Below are positions 37,675 through 45,938 of a stretch of DNA of 64,000 nucleotides, piece after piece. The DNA comes from Pirellulaceae bacterium (GTDB lineage Bacteria; Planctomycetota; Planctomycetia; Pirellulales; Pirellulaceae). The stretch is taken from positions 1,093,501-1,157,500 of the forward strand of contig BPJV01000001.1 of the NCBI GenBank assembly GCA_026004795.1, in the 5' to 3' direction. The translations under genes were made by a program, and so were the position numbers. The notes beneath the pieces were generated by a model, which did no database searches, was not told where the DNA came from, and was given only the letters and a program-made list of their open reading frames with translations. How positions within the stretch are numbered: the first letter of the stretch is position 1; the number at the start of each line of letters is the position of its first letter.

Positions 37675-38214
37675 GTGAAGTCGAAGGTTGAAGGCGCGCT
37701 ACAAGCGAGCACAGTGCATACCGAACTGGAGCTCGCGGAGCTGATCGACCGCCATCAAGTGATGGTCTGGAGGTACCTGCGCGCGCTGGGCGCCGATGCG
37801 GCTTTGGCCGACGATTTAACTCAAGACACGTTTCTCGAAGTGATCCGAAAACCGTTGACTCAGTACAGCGACTCGGCCACCGCCAGTTACCTGCGCCGGG
37901 TGGCCCACAATCTGTTCATTTCACGCCGACGACGTGAGGCGCGGATGACGGTAACGGACAACGCGGAAGCTTTTGAAGATGCCTGGATGCGATGGGCCGG
38001 CTTTGACGGAGGAAATGCTGCCATGGATGCATTGGAAGAATGCTTCGGTCGGCTCACCGAACGTGCTCAGCTGGCACTTCGTTTACGGTTTGCCGAGGAG
38101 GCGAGCCGTTCGAGCATTGCAGATGCTTTGGGAATATCCGAACACGGGGCGAAGAATTTGATGCAACGCGCCAAGGCTCAATTGCGAGACTGTGTGAAAC
38201 AAAAGATTTCATGA
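37675..38214 (+). CDS. ECF sigma factor
   Basis: A 179-residue RNA polymerase sigma factor of the extracytoplasmic-function group. Region 2 is HQVMVWRYLRALGADAALAD followed by DLTQDTFLEVI; region 4 is LTERAQLALRLRFAEEASRS followed by SIADALGISEHGAKNLMQRA. The start is GTG at 37675, closely preceded by GAGGAG. Its TGA stop overlaps the ATG of the next gene (ATGA), so the two are translationally coupled, as usual for sigma/anti-sigma pairs. Confidence 0.93.
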   Translation: MKSKVEGALQASTVHTELELAELIDRHQVMVWRYLRALGADAALADDLTQDTFLEVIRKPLTQYSDSATASYLRRVAHNLFISRRRREARMTVTDNAEAFEDAWMRWAGFDGGNAAMDALEECFGRLTERAQLALRLRFAEEASRSSIADALGISEHGAKNLMQRAKAQLRDCVKQKIS

Positions 38215-40559
38215 ACGAGAACGAGAAGCAGAACACGAGACTCTCGGATCAGGTTTTCGATTCCCTGCTGACGGAAATGCTTTCCGGCCAGCGGCCGCCC
38301 GATCTGTCGGAACGCATCATCACCGCCTGGCGACAGCAAACGGGAGTCGATGCGGCGCAGCAGGCATCCGCGGCGGCGGGGCATAGCGATGGCTTGAAAG
38401 ATGCCCACACCGCCTCCTCCGCCTCGGGCAAACAAGGGAAACTCCTTCGCGAATCGGGCAAAGGCCACGACACTGGGGACGGACTGAGGGCGTCAAGCGA
38501 ACAGGTCGTCTGTCAAAGATCGAGAACTGCTGCGGCGATTGGGCAACAGGTCAGTTTGGCGGTGCACGGGCGTCGGCGCAGTACGAGGGAGCATGTGTCG
38601 TCCAGTAGTTTTTGGATGGTGGTAGCCGCTGCCGCAATCGCTGTGGCGATCAGTGGGCCCATTTTGGTGCGACATTTTCCGCGTCCCGCTGACGAACTGC
38701 GGGCGGAAGTTGGGACGAGCCAGCGTGGGGAAAAATCGCCGGTTCCTTCACCCGGCCCGAGGCGGGAGGCGACGGCCACCGCCATCGCCGCAAGCCAAGG
38801 TAACTTGCCGGACGATGACGCGACGGCGCTCAATGTGCCGCCGGCAGCTCCTCCCGCATTTCCGCTCGGTGCCCCGAAGGCCGGGCAGGTCTCCACGGCG
38901 CAGTTGCCTACCAGTGGTGGGGGAGTTGCGGGAAGTGATGCTTTGGTGCCAGAAGCAGAGCCCTTGCCGGAGAAGGAGTTGGTGGGGCACGTCGATGCGA
39001 TGTTGGTTCAGATGTGGGAGAGCTTGGGATTGGTTCCCTCCCCCGATCTGCCGCCAGAGCAGTTCATGGCACGGGCACACCTACGTCTTCTAGGCCAGCC
39101 GGCCGATAGCCAGCTGTTGGGGCGAGTGGCCAATTTGAAGAATGCGGCCGACCATCATCGAATGGTAAGCTACTTGACGCGGCAGCCGGATTTTGTTGAT
39201 CGGCTTGCGGAGTTCTTGAGCAACGAGTTGTTGTCGGCGGCGGATAGGGCGTTGCGTGGTGAACTGGCTGAGCCGATGCGGCAAGAGATCGGCCGTGTGG
39301 TGGCTGGTGGAGATTCCTGGGGAGAGTTGATTGCCCGTTGGTTTGGTGCCTCCGCCACGTCGGGCGGCGAGGCGATTCCGCCGCTTGATGATGAAGATGA
39401 GCGGGGGTGGGCGCAAGCCTATCTGTTGCAAATTCTTGCCCAGAATGATCGACAGCGTGCGTTGGAGCGTTTGGGAGGAGTTCTTCTGGATGCCAATGTC
39501 GCTTGTGTGCGGTGCCACGATCAGCGGCATCAGTTGCCGGACATCCCTCGGCGGGAGCTTATCGATCGCCAGGACGAATATTGGGGAATGCTCGCCTTGT
39601 GGCAGGGAATTCAGTGGCAATCGAGCGATTCGCAGGCACCACGTGTCGTCGATCGCCAACAGCAGTTGCTGGCTGGCGAGGGACTACCGCCAGTCTATTT
39701 TGAACGCCCCGATGGACGGTTGCAGTTGGCCTTCCCGCAGCTGCCCGGTGGCCGCCAGTGGTCCGAAGTGGACGGCGCAGACACTCCTCGGGTGGCATTT
39801 GCTCGTTGGTTGCTGCAGTCAGGTGCGCTCGATCGGGCGGCCGTCAATCAAGCGTGGCGGTTGGTCTTTGGACGACCATTGGTGCCCATGGTCGACCAAT
39901 TGGAGCCGGCGGGATATCCGCAGCGAGTGGCGTTGCAGGAGTTTCTGGCCTCGCAGTTCCGCGCCCATGCTCGCGACTTGCGACAACTCGTGCAGTGGAT
40001 CGCTAGCAGCGAAGCGATGCAGCGAAGTCCGGCTACGGAAAGTCCACATCAAGTGCTGGTCGCATCCGAAGAACAACTGTTGCAGTGGAAATTGCAGGAG
40101 GGGGTGTTCGCCGCTGCACCGGCTCCGGGCATCGCCCCTGATCGCTCCCTGTCTGCAGTTGAAGCGCTCGCGAGTCTTGCCGATTGGATTGGTGGTGCGT
40201 CCTTATCGCCCGGGAACGTTCTGCTGGCCCAACCGGCGCCTTTACCATCTGCAGATAAGAAACGCCGTACGGGGAGCAGGCCGCAGGAACCGTCTTCCTC
40301 CAGGTCCCAGCAGCCGACGATCAACTTCTACATCCATCGTCAGGTTCCAACGCCAGCCGAGAAAGAATTCGTAAGACGACTGGTGGCCAATGAGCGTCTG
40401 AGTTGGGAACAACGGGTTGAGCATGTGATCGGTTTGAGCGATACGACCGTGGATCCGGAAAAAATTCAGCAACTGGCCGCGCAGCTGTTGCGCAAACGAG
40501 AGAACAACATGGAAGAGACACTCTACGATCTTCTGTGGGCGATCAAGCAGGCACGGTGA
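38211..40559 (+). CDS. Membrane anti-sigma-like protein fused to DUF1549/DUF1553 domains
   Basis: A 782-residue protein whose start overlaps the sigma stop by four bases. Residues 1-140 are a polar, presumably cytoplasmic region starting with SDQVFDSLLTEMLSGQRPPD, followed by one transmembrane helix (SFWMVVAAAAIAVAISGPIL, about residues 135-156). The long outer part contains a Pro/Ala linker, then a degenerate DUF1549-like part with ACVRCHDQRH (CxxCH near residue 434), and a DUF1553-like part (RAAVNQAWRLVFGRPLVPMV). The layout suggests an anti-sigma factor that senses through a DUF1549-type domain outside the membrane. No zinc-binding anti-sigma motif is seen, so that role rests on coupling and topology. 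Confidence 0.75.
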   Translation: MNENEKQNTRLSDQVFDSLLTEMLSGQRPPDLSERIITAWRQQTGVDAAQQASAAAGHSDGLKDAHTASSASGKQGKLLRESGKGHDTGDGLRASSEQVVCQRSRTAAAIGQQVSLAVHGRRRSTREHVSSSSFWMVVAAAAIAVAISGPILVRHFPRPADELRAEVGTSQRGEKSPVPSPGPRREATATAIAASQGNLPDDDATALNVPPAAPPAFPLGAPKAGQVSTAQLPTSGGGVAGSDALVPEAEPLPEKELVGHVDAMLVQMWESLGLVPSPDLPPEQFMARAHLRLLGQPADSQLLGRVANLKNAADHHRMVSYLTRQPDFVDRLAEFLSNELLSAADRALRGELAEPMRQEIGRVVAGGDSWGELIARWFGASATSGGEAIPPLDDEDERGWAQAYLLQILAQNDRQRALERLGGVLLDANVACVRCHDQRHQLPDIPRRELIDRQDEYWGMLALWQGIQWQSSDSQAPRVVDRQQQLLAGEGLPPVYFERPDGRLQLAFPQLPGGRQWSEVDGADTPRVAFARWLLQSGALDRAAVNQAWRLVFGRPLVPMVDQLEPAGYPQRVALQEFLASQFRAHARDLRQLVQWIASSEAMQRSPATESPHQVLVASEEQLLQWKLQEGVFAAAPAPGIAPDRSLSAVEALASLADWIGGASLSPGNVLLAQPAPLPSADKKRRTGSRPQEPSSSRSQQPTINFYIHRQVPTPAEKEFVRRLVANERLSWEQRVEHVIGLSDTTVDPEKIQQLAAQLLRKRENNMEETLYDLLWAIKQAR

Positions 40560-40858
40560 TGCGCCTTGATTCTCAAGCGACGAATGTGCCGAACACCAAT
40601 GAGCAGCAGCCTGGGGGCGTAGCCCCCGATTCGGTGGACACAGGGAACAGCTCAACGAGTAGGCACTTCCCGGTTTTCGGTCGTAAAGCCTGCCCATCGC
40701 CAGGAGGGAACCGATTGTGCGAGAGGCCGGTGCCCTGATGCCTGGCGTGGTGCTGCTTTGACAACCTGCTCGGGGGCTGCTGAGCAAACGGGTCGGGGGA
40801 GCGAGAGCCCCTGCGATCATGCGTCACGTTCCTGCCGACTCACTGGTTGGCTTCGATC
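40560..40858. other. Short intergenic stretch between convergent anti-sigma genes
   Basis: About 300 bases with no supported gene. It contains a GC hairpin GGGGGC-GTA-GCCCCC at 40613-40627, which may serve as a terminator for the plus-strand operon although no U-run follows, and one copy of a 19-bp tandem repeat at its right edge. Confidence 0.5.
40613..40627 (+). terminator. GC hairpin after the anti-sigma/DUF1549 gene
   Basis: GGGGGC pairs with GCCCCC around a three-base loop (GTA), 54 bases after the stop codon at 40559. No U-run follows, so it is a weak prediction. Confidence 0.35.
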
Positions 40859-40876
40859 TCACTGGTTGGCTTCGAT
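40839..40876 (-). repeat. Perfect 19-bp tandem duplication across a stop codon
   Basis: CTCACTGGTTGGCTTCGAT occurs twice in direct succession at 40839-40857 and 40858-40876. On the minus strand the second copy encodes the last residues (IEANQ) and the TGA stop of the anti-sigma gene; the first repeats this just past the stop. Confidence 0.9.
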
Positions 40877-42526
40877 CAACACGATCCACCGCTGATGGTT
40901 TTTTGCCTGGTCAACTGGTTCCGCGAGAACGATCCATGGCGCGTTGGCGGCTGCTGGCGAGCCCGATTTCTCCGGAGGCTCCGGAGGGTCGTCGACGTTG
41001 TTCGACGGCGTCAACAGTTCAAAGATCTCATGCGCTTGTTGCTGCGAAACGAGCAGCAAAATGATCTTGGGTAGACGATTCTCGGGGGGCATGGCGGAAC
41101 TGGCGTGTGGTTCGTCTGCGGCCTCGTCGGGCAGCGCATCACTGGGAGCAGAGGGAGAGACGAGTTGGAGCGGCCCGAACGTGGCGACATCCTGTTGAAG
41201 ATCGGGATACCTATTCTGAATGGTGGTGAGAACCGAATCCATGTCGGTTTCTTTCACTGCCAAGATGGCGATCGGCGTGATAGCGGCATTGAGGGCGGAT
41301 GCCGTCGATTCATCGCCGTAGTCGGATTGCGGCGAGTCTGCCGCCTTCTGGTCTCGACGTGATGCCGTGCCTTCAGTGGTAAGTATGGGGCGGCCGTAGA
41401 GCTGGCTTACTTCCATCAGGGCGGCCCGGCGTTCCTCTTCGCTCCACTGGCTATTTACAAAAATTCGTATGTTCGACGTCAGCGCGGGCGTAGGTGGTGG
41501 GGGACGTAATTCGGTTGCTCCTCGCGCTCGCGAAGATATTCCAGAGGAAGGTGTTGCCGTATTGGACGGCAAACTTTCCGCGGCTGGGGATCGTTCGGCA
41601 CGGGAAGGAGCAGCCTGCGTCGCGCGGCTTCGTCGTTCGACGCTGCCGCCCGCTTTGGCTTGCGCCGCAGTAGCAGCGGAGGGAGGGGCCGCCGCCAATC
41701 CCGCGTCTCGGCCGAGCTCCTGAGAGAGGGGGAGCGGTGTTTGAGCGGGCGACGTGCCATGATCGCTGCTGGCCGTGATCTCGGCCAGGCTGCCGAACTG
41801 CGCTCCTTCAGCGCTTTGTTCTGGAAAAGCTGCGTCCATGCTTCCGGACGCTGAGGCGGACAATCGAGCCGATGAGGAGTCACCGGGCGGCGAAGATGGC
41901 GATCTGGGCACCGCAGGCTCGTTGCCGACCGAGTCGGGAGGCGCGTCGATGAACGGACGAGCATAGGGAGAGCCATCCGCCGACTGATGCTCTTCCAGCG
42001 CAACATTTGGTAAATCGCCGCTGGATGGTTGCGCATTCTCTTGACGAGCCGTCTGGTAGGACGGGCTCCAAGTCGGTATCCAGGTGATGCCGATGCCCAC
42101 AGCAAGCAATACAGCAGCCGCCACCGCGAGAAACGCCCACAATCTTTTCTGCCGACGGGCCTTGAGCAGTGCAGCCGTGGGCATGGAGGATGGCCCAGGC
42201 GTTCGCCAAGAGGTGGGGGAGGGCGCGGTTGGCCCCGTGGCATGATCGTCAGCAGAGGACTCGGCGGCATCGAGCGAGTCGTCCCTTACGGACGAGGGCC
42301 AGACGATCGGCTTGGTATCACTGGGCCATGGTGGTAGTTGAGCAACGAGCTTCCGCGCCCGCTGCAGCTCCGCAACGGTGGCCTGGGCCTTCGGATCCGT
42401 GGCCAACCACTGTTCGACTTGTTGCCGTTGTTCCGCCGTCAATTCGTTGTCCACATAGGCAGACAGCCAATCCTCGGGAATCGGCTCGTGTGGGCTGGAT
42501 TCGGCGGTGTTGTGTTCGTTTGTCAT
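40859..42526 (-). CDS. Anti-sigma factor-like membrane protein
   Basis: A 555-residue protein encoded three bases after an ECF sigma gene. The N-terminal PEDWLSAYVDNELTAEQRQQ and the following helix resemble the anti-sigma N-domain (zf-HC2/RskA type) but lack the His-Cys-Cys zinc ligands. A transmembrane helix (LWAFLAVAAAVLLAVGIGIT) lies at about residues 129-150. The outer part is long and low in complexity (Ser/Ala/Pro/Glu), ending in a more ordered region (NIRIFVNSQWSEEERRAALM). It probably holds the sigma factor at the membrane until a signal arrives. The signal is not evident. Confidence 0.8.
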   Translation of the reverse strand: MTNEHNTAESSPHEPIPEDWLSAYVDNELTAEQRQQVEQWLATDPKAQATVAELQRARKLVAQLPPWPSDTKPIVWPSSVRDDSLDAAESSADDHATGPTAPSPTSWRTPGPSSMPTAALLKARRQKRLWAFLAVAAAVLLAVGIGITWIPTWSPSYQTARQENAQPSSGDLPNVALEEHQSADGSPYARPFIDAPPDSVGNEPAVPRSPSSPPGDSSSARLSASASGSMDAAFPEQSAEGAQFGSLAEITASSDHGTSPAQTPLPLSQELGRDAGLAAAPPSAATAAQAKAGGSVERRSRATQAAPSRAERSPAAESLPSNTATPSSGISSRARGATELRPPPPTPALTSNIRIFVNSQWSEEERRAALMEVSQLYGRPILTTEGTASRRDQKAADSPQSDYGDESTASALNAAITPIAILAVKETDMDSVLTTIQNRYPDLQQDVATFGPLQLVSPSAPSDALPDEAADEPHASSAMPPENRLPKIILLLVSQQQAHEIFELLTPSNNVDDPPEPPEKSGSPAAANAPWIVLAEPVDQAKNHQRWIVLIEANQ

Positions 42527-42529
42527 CGT

Positions 42530-43108
42530 CTACCAACCCATGGCATCCAGCTTCGCTTCCAAGATCGATTTAAGCTCCAAGCGGGCACGATGAAGTCGGC
42601 TACGCACCGTACCGATCGGCAGCTCGAGCATTTCGGCGATCGTTTCGTAGTCATGGCCATCGAAATCACGCAACAGGAGCACCGTGCGCCGCTCTTCATC
42701 CAACATCTGCACGGCCTCGCGTACGTACTGTTGTGTTTCGGTAAGCTCCACGAACTCGTGGGGATCGGACGAAGCGCCGCATTGTTCCAGGGCAACCTCG
42801 ACATCGGACCGCTGATGGGTGTTTTCCATGCGTTTTTTTCGACGATAGCTGATCAGTAAATTCATGGCGATCCGCACTAGCCACGTGTAGAATCCTGCTC
42901 GGCCGTTGTAGGTGTGAAGTTTCTCGTAGGCGCGTGTAAAAGTATCTTGCGCCAAGTCTTCGGCCAGCGCTCTATCGTGACAGGCATGCCACAGCAATCC
43001 CAGTAGGCGCTGTTGATAGCGTTCTACCAGCGCGGCGAAAGCGGCGGCGTCCCCGGCTTTCGTCCGTTCGATGGCTTGGTTATCGTCAGCCGACATCGAT
43101 TGCTTCAC
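42530..43108 (-). CDS. ECF sigma factor, SigW/RpoE-like
   Basis: A 192-residue ECF sigma factor. Region 2 is LLGLLWHACHDRALAEDLAQ with DTFTRAYEKLHTYNGRAGFY; region 4 is VLLLRDFDGHDYETIAEMLE followed by LPIGTVRSRLHRARLELKSI. The start is GTG at 43108, or ATG at 43096; neither has a good Shine-Dalgarno. An ECF-type promoter lies 22 bases upstream, which suggests autoregulation. The anti-sigma gene follows three bases after the stop. Confidence 0.93.
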   Translation of the reverse strand: MKQSMSADDNQAIERTKAGDAAAFAALVERYQQRLLGLLWHACHDRALAEDLAQDTFTRAYEKLHTYNGRAGFYTWLVRIAMNLLISYRRKKRMENTHQRSDVEVALEQCGASSDPHEFVELTETQQYVREAVQMLDEERRTVLLLRDFDGHDYETIAEMLELPIGTVRSRLHRARLELKSILEAKLDAMGW

Positions 43109-43130
43109 TGGGGACTGGATTCATTAAGAA

Positions 43131-43158
43131 AAGACGCGAATTACAAAGCGGCGGTTCC
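43131..43158 (-). promoter_or_regulatory. ECF-type promoter of the sigma/anti-sigma operon
   Basis: On the minus strand GGAACC (complement of 43153-43158) and CGTCTT (complement of 43131-43136) are separated by exactly 16 bases. This matches the usual ECF promoter pattern, GGAAC near -35 and CGTC near -10, and lies just upstream of an ECF sigma gene. It would give a leader of about 15 bases. Confidence 0.65.
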
Positions 43159-44104
43159 GAGAATTACCTGCTCGATTGTAGAGCAGCGTAATCGATTATC
43201 TCACTCCCTTTCCCCCACGTCTACCAAGGGGGAGGTTTCAGCCTGGGACCACATGATCGGAGAGGTTGGGCCGCCGTGTTCCCGGCAGCCTCTAAACCTC
43301 CCTGCCGCGGCAGGTTGTACAACGTGTCCCCGCTGAGGCCACTTCCTCTCTCCACCTTTCCACCCGCTTGTTCTCCGCTCCATTGCCAAGCGGTGATACG
43401 TCCAGGTGTACCATTCCCATACAGGGATTGATTGTGCTTAAGCCTAGGTGACCAGTGGCTCCTGATGGTAACCAACACCCTGTTTGATCTCCACCTCCAT
43501 GGCTTCCTTTTGCCACTGCGTGGGCCAGATCTGGAATTAGAACGCGTCTAGTGAGATCGTGTTTTGCAGCCACGCCTGCACCACGGCATTGGGCGCCAAC
43601 TCCTCACGCGGACGGTGAGCCGGGAAAAAAGTGGCTAATTGCGCGGACATGCACAAGAAGAATACTCGCCATGTGCAGTGCGCCGCCAGTCACCTGCCGA
43701 CTTCTCTCGCTGCGAGGTGGCGCGATAGCCGACCTAGATTTCGGGCTGAGCCAGATCGACCCACCGGTTTTCCCACCAGGACTCTGGCCGGGTGGCAGGT
43801 GATCGTCGAGAGTTCTCCATGGCAGGCCAATTTCGGGAATGCACCCGGCATCCACCCGGTGGTGGGGATGGCGAGAGTGCTGGGCGGAGAAGGGAAAAAA
43901 TCGCTATTTACGCGTCGGGCCAATGTTTTCACAATACGCGACGAACCATTCAACTTCGGGGCTCTGATCATGGTGCGTGGAGCGGACGGTGGAGTCACGG
44001 AGGGCAGGAATGGACAGTGGGCCATCGATGGAGTAGGAGCGGCCCGGGGCGAAGTCGTCCGACTTTGTCAGCTTTCTCGAACCACCATTGCAAGGAGTGC
44101 AGAA
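43159..44104. other. Gene-free kilobase between sigma and OmpH genes
   Basis: I see no supported gene in this 0.95-kb stretch. It contains a nested stem-loop region at 43211-43322, an imperfect 8-bp hairpin at 43447-43473 (GGTGACCA/TGGTAACC), and near its end the ribosome site AAGGAG for the OmpH gene. The OmpH frame is open upstream to 43631, but this part has no signal peptide or family character. Confidence 0.5.
43211..43322. ncRNA. Candidate structured RNA or operator region
   Basis: GGGAGGTTT at 43230-43238 is perfectly complementary to AAACCTCCC at 43294-43302. Just inside, AGAGG at 43261-43265 pairs with CCTCT at 43289-43293, directly abutting the outer stem, and GCCG/CGGC pairs within that. 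The 14-bp palindrome CCTGCCGCGGCAGG (43301-43314) and TTGTACAA (43315-43322) follow, and CCCCC/GGGGG at 43212-43216 and 43228-43232 can form an alternative hairpin. No known RNA family is recognised and the strand is undecided. Confidence 0.35.
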
Positions 44105-44728
44105 GTGCGCGTACTGAGTCTAGCTATTGCCCTGATCTTAGGGACGATCGCCGCCCAAACCGTGATGGCGCAAGGTGCCAATCAGGCGGCGAGTACCAAT
44201 GGCATCACGGTCGCCGTTGTTGACGTGGGGTACATCCTCCAAAACCATCCCACGATGAAGGCGGACATCGAAGCGATCGAATCCCGCATGAAGGATGCCG
44301 ACGCGGAAATGACGCGAAAACGTGACGCGATTCTGAAGCAGATGGATCAGTTGCGTGAAAAGTTCGTGGAAGGGACGCCGGAGTACGAGCGAGAGGAGAA
44401 ACGCATTGCGGAGCAGGACACGCAATTTCGTTTGGAAGTTGTCCGCATGCGCAAAGATTTCGATAAGGCTCGTGCCAACGTCCTGTACGGCGTGTACAAC
44501 GACATCAAAGAATTGATCAAGTACGTCAGCGATCAGATGGGAATCCAAGTGGTGATTCGTGTTGCCGGGACACGTGAGGAACTCGATCCCGCCAAGCCGG
44601 ATCATGTGCAGATGCTGATGAGTCAAGAGGTGCTCTACTATCGCCCGAATGTAGATTTGACCGACTGGGTGCTGCAGGCGTTGAAGGCGCGGGTAGCTCA
44701 GAAGTCGGGTGGCGCCCAAACTCGGTAG
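44105..44728 (+). CDS. OmpH/Skp-family periplasmic chaperone
   Basis: A 207-residue secreted protein. The signal peptide is VRVLSLAIALILGTIAAQTV with cleavage near MAQG; the mature part begins with ITVAVVDVGYILQNHPTMKA, typical of OmpH/Skp, followed by a long coiled coil (about residues 60-135) and a C-terminal LTDWVLQALKARV. Skp carries unfolded outer-membrane proteins through the periplasm. The GTG start at 44105 has AAGGAG seven bases upstream. It precedes lpxC and lpxA, a neighbourhood also seen for skp in other bacteria. Confidence 0.9.
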   Translation: MRVLSLAIALILGTIAAQTVMAQGANQAASTNGITVAVVDVGYILQNHPTMKADIEAIESRMKDADAEMTRKRDAILKQMDQLREKFVEGTPEYEREEKRIAEQDTQFRLEVVRMRKDFDKARANVLYGVYNDIKELIKYVSDQMGIQVVIRVAGTREELDPAKPDHVQMLMSQEVLYYRPNVDLTDWVLQALKARVAQKSGGAQTR

Positions 44729-44928
44729 GCCAGACTCCCGTTGGAATCAGCCCCATGGTGTGGGGTGGTTCGTGATCTAGGCGGGGCCGCTCTGGTGGTG
44801 GCCTCGGCTAAACCCTGCCAAAGGAAAACGATTGTTCGGTCGCTTGCCGCGATTGCCGACTGCATACCAATTGCTGCATGTGGAAGGTTGCTGGCTGGCG
44901 ACGGCGTCGGGACAAGGATGTCACCGCA

Positions 44929-45810
44929 ATGTCACGCATGCAAAACACGATCCAGTCTCCCTGTCGCATCAGCGGTCGCGGTTACTGGTCGGGACAAGTC
45001 AATACGCTCACCTTTCTGCCGGCGGCTGCCGATACGGGAATTCGTTTCGTGCGCGTCGACTTGTCGTCTCGACCAGTCATCCCGGCGGTAGCAGAATCGC
45101 GGCAAGGGATGCCTTTGCGGACGCGGTTGGCCGCTAACGGTGCGGAGGTCGACATGGTCGAGCATGTGATGGCCGCGCTGTTCGCCCTGCAGATCGACAA
45201 CGTGGAAATCCACTGTACATGTGCCGAAATGCCGGGTTTGGATGGTAGCAGCCAGCCGGTGGCCCTGGCGCTCGAGGCTGCGGGGATTCGGCCGTTGGAC
45301 TCCCGGCGAGAAGTATTGCAGGTCAGCGAGCCGCTGTGTGTCGAAGGGAAACCTGGCCAATTCCTGCGTGTCGAGCCAGCGGATGCTCCCGGGTTGACCG
45401 TCGAGTATCACTTGGATTATGGGCCCGACAGTATCATTGGCCAGTCGGTGTACCGTACCCAAGTGACGCCGACGATTTTTTTAAATGAGCTGGCTCCTGC
45501 GCGTACCTTCATCACGCGCCAGGAGGCAGACAGCTTGCAGGCACAAGGACTGGCCCGTCACGTCACCGAACGCGACCTGCTGGTGTTCGCTGCTCATGGC
45601 CCTGAAAACAATACATTGCGCTATCCGGATGAGTGTGCGCGGCACAAGGCGCTGGACTTGATTGGCGACCTGGCGTTGTGTGGCGTCGATTTGCACGCCC
45701 GCGTCACGGCTCGCTGCACAGGTCACCAGCTCAACGGATTGATGGCCGACAAGCTCAGATCCCTGTGGCGCGACTCGGCGCCGCGTACCGCGGGAAGGGT
45801 GGCGGCATGA
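44929..45810 (+). CDS. lpxC: UDP-3-O-acyl-N-acetylglucosamine deacetylase
   Basis: A 293-residue LpxC, the committed zinc-dependent step of lipid A synthesis. The zinc and catalytic motifs are present: VEHVMAALFALQIDNVEIHC with the first His, EMPGLDGSSQPV with the catalytic Glu/Asp region, DECARHKALDLIGDLALCG with the second His and Asp, and TGHQLNGLMADKL with the third His. ATG at 44929 was chosen with AAGGAT upstream; a second ATG follows at 44938. It indicates that this organism makes a lipid A-type outer membrane. Confidence 0.93.
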   Translation: MSRMQNTIQSPCRISGRGYWSGQVNTLTFLPAAADTGIRFVRVDLSSRPVIPAVAESRQGMPLRTRLAANGAEVDMVEHVMAALFALQIDNVEIHCTCAEMPGLDGSSQPVALALEAAGIRPLDSRREVLQVSEPLCVEGKPGQFLRVEPADAPGLTVEYHLDYGPDSIIGQSVYRTQVTPTIFLNELAPARTFITRQEADSLQAQGLARHVTERDLLVFAAHGPENNTLRYPDECARHKALDLIGDLALCGVDLHARVTARCTGHQLNGLMADKLRSLWRDSAPRTAGRVAA

Positions 45811-45938
45811 AGCAAGTCCATGCATGCCGCGGTGCCCACCGGCATCGACGGACAACCAACACAAATTGATAACGAGGCTGCAGGTGTTCTCCAGCCGGTA
45901 TTTGATTTCGAGAAGCACATCGCTGAAAGATTGATCGT

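Noticed and set aside
43211-43322. Known riboswitch, SRP RNA or 6S RNA
   Set aside because: None of the conserved cores that I know (for example the cobalamin box, the TPP motifs or the SRP tetraloop region) is present.
43292-44025. Reading frames in the gap between the ECF sigma and OmpH genes
   Set aside because: Several frames of 80-110 codons overlap on both strands, none with family features or ribosome sites.
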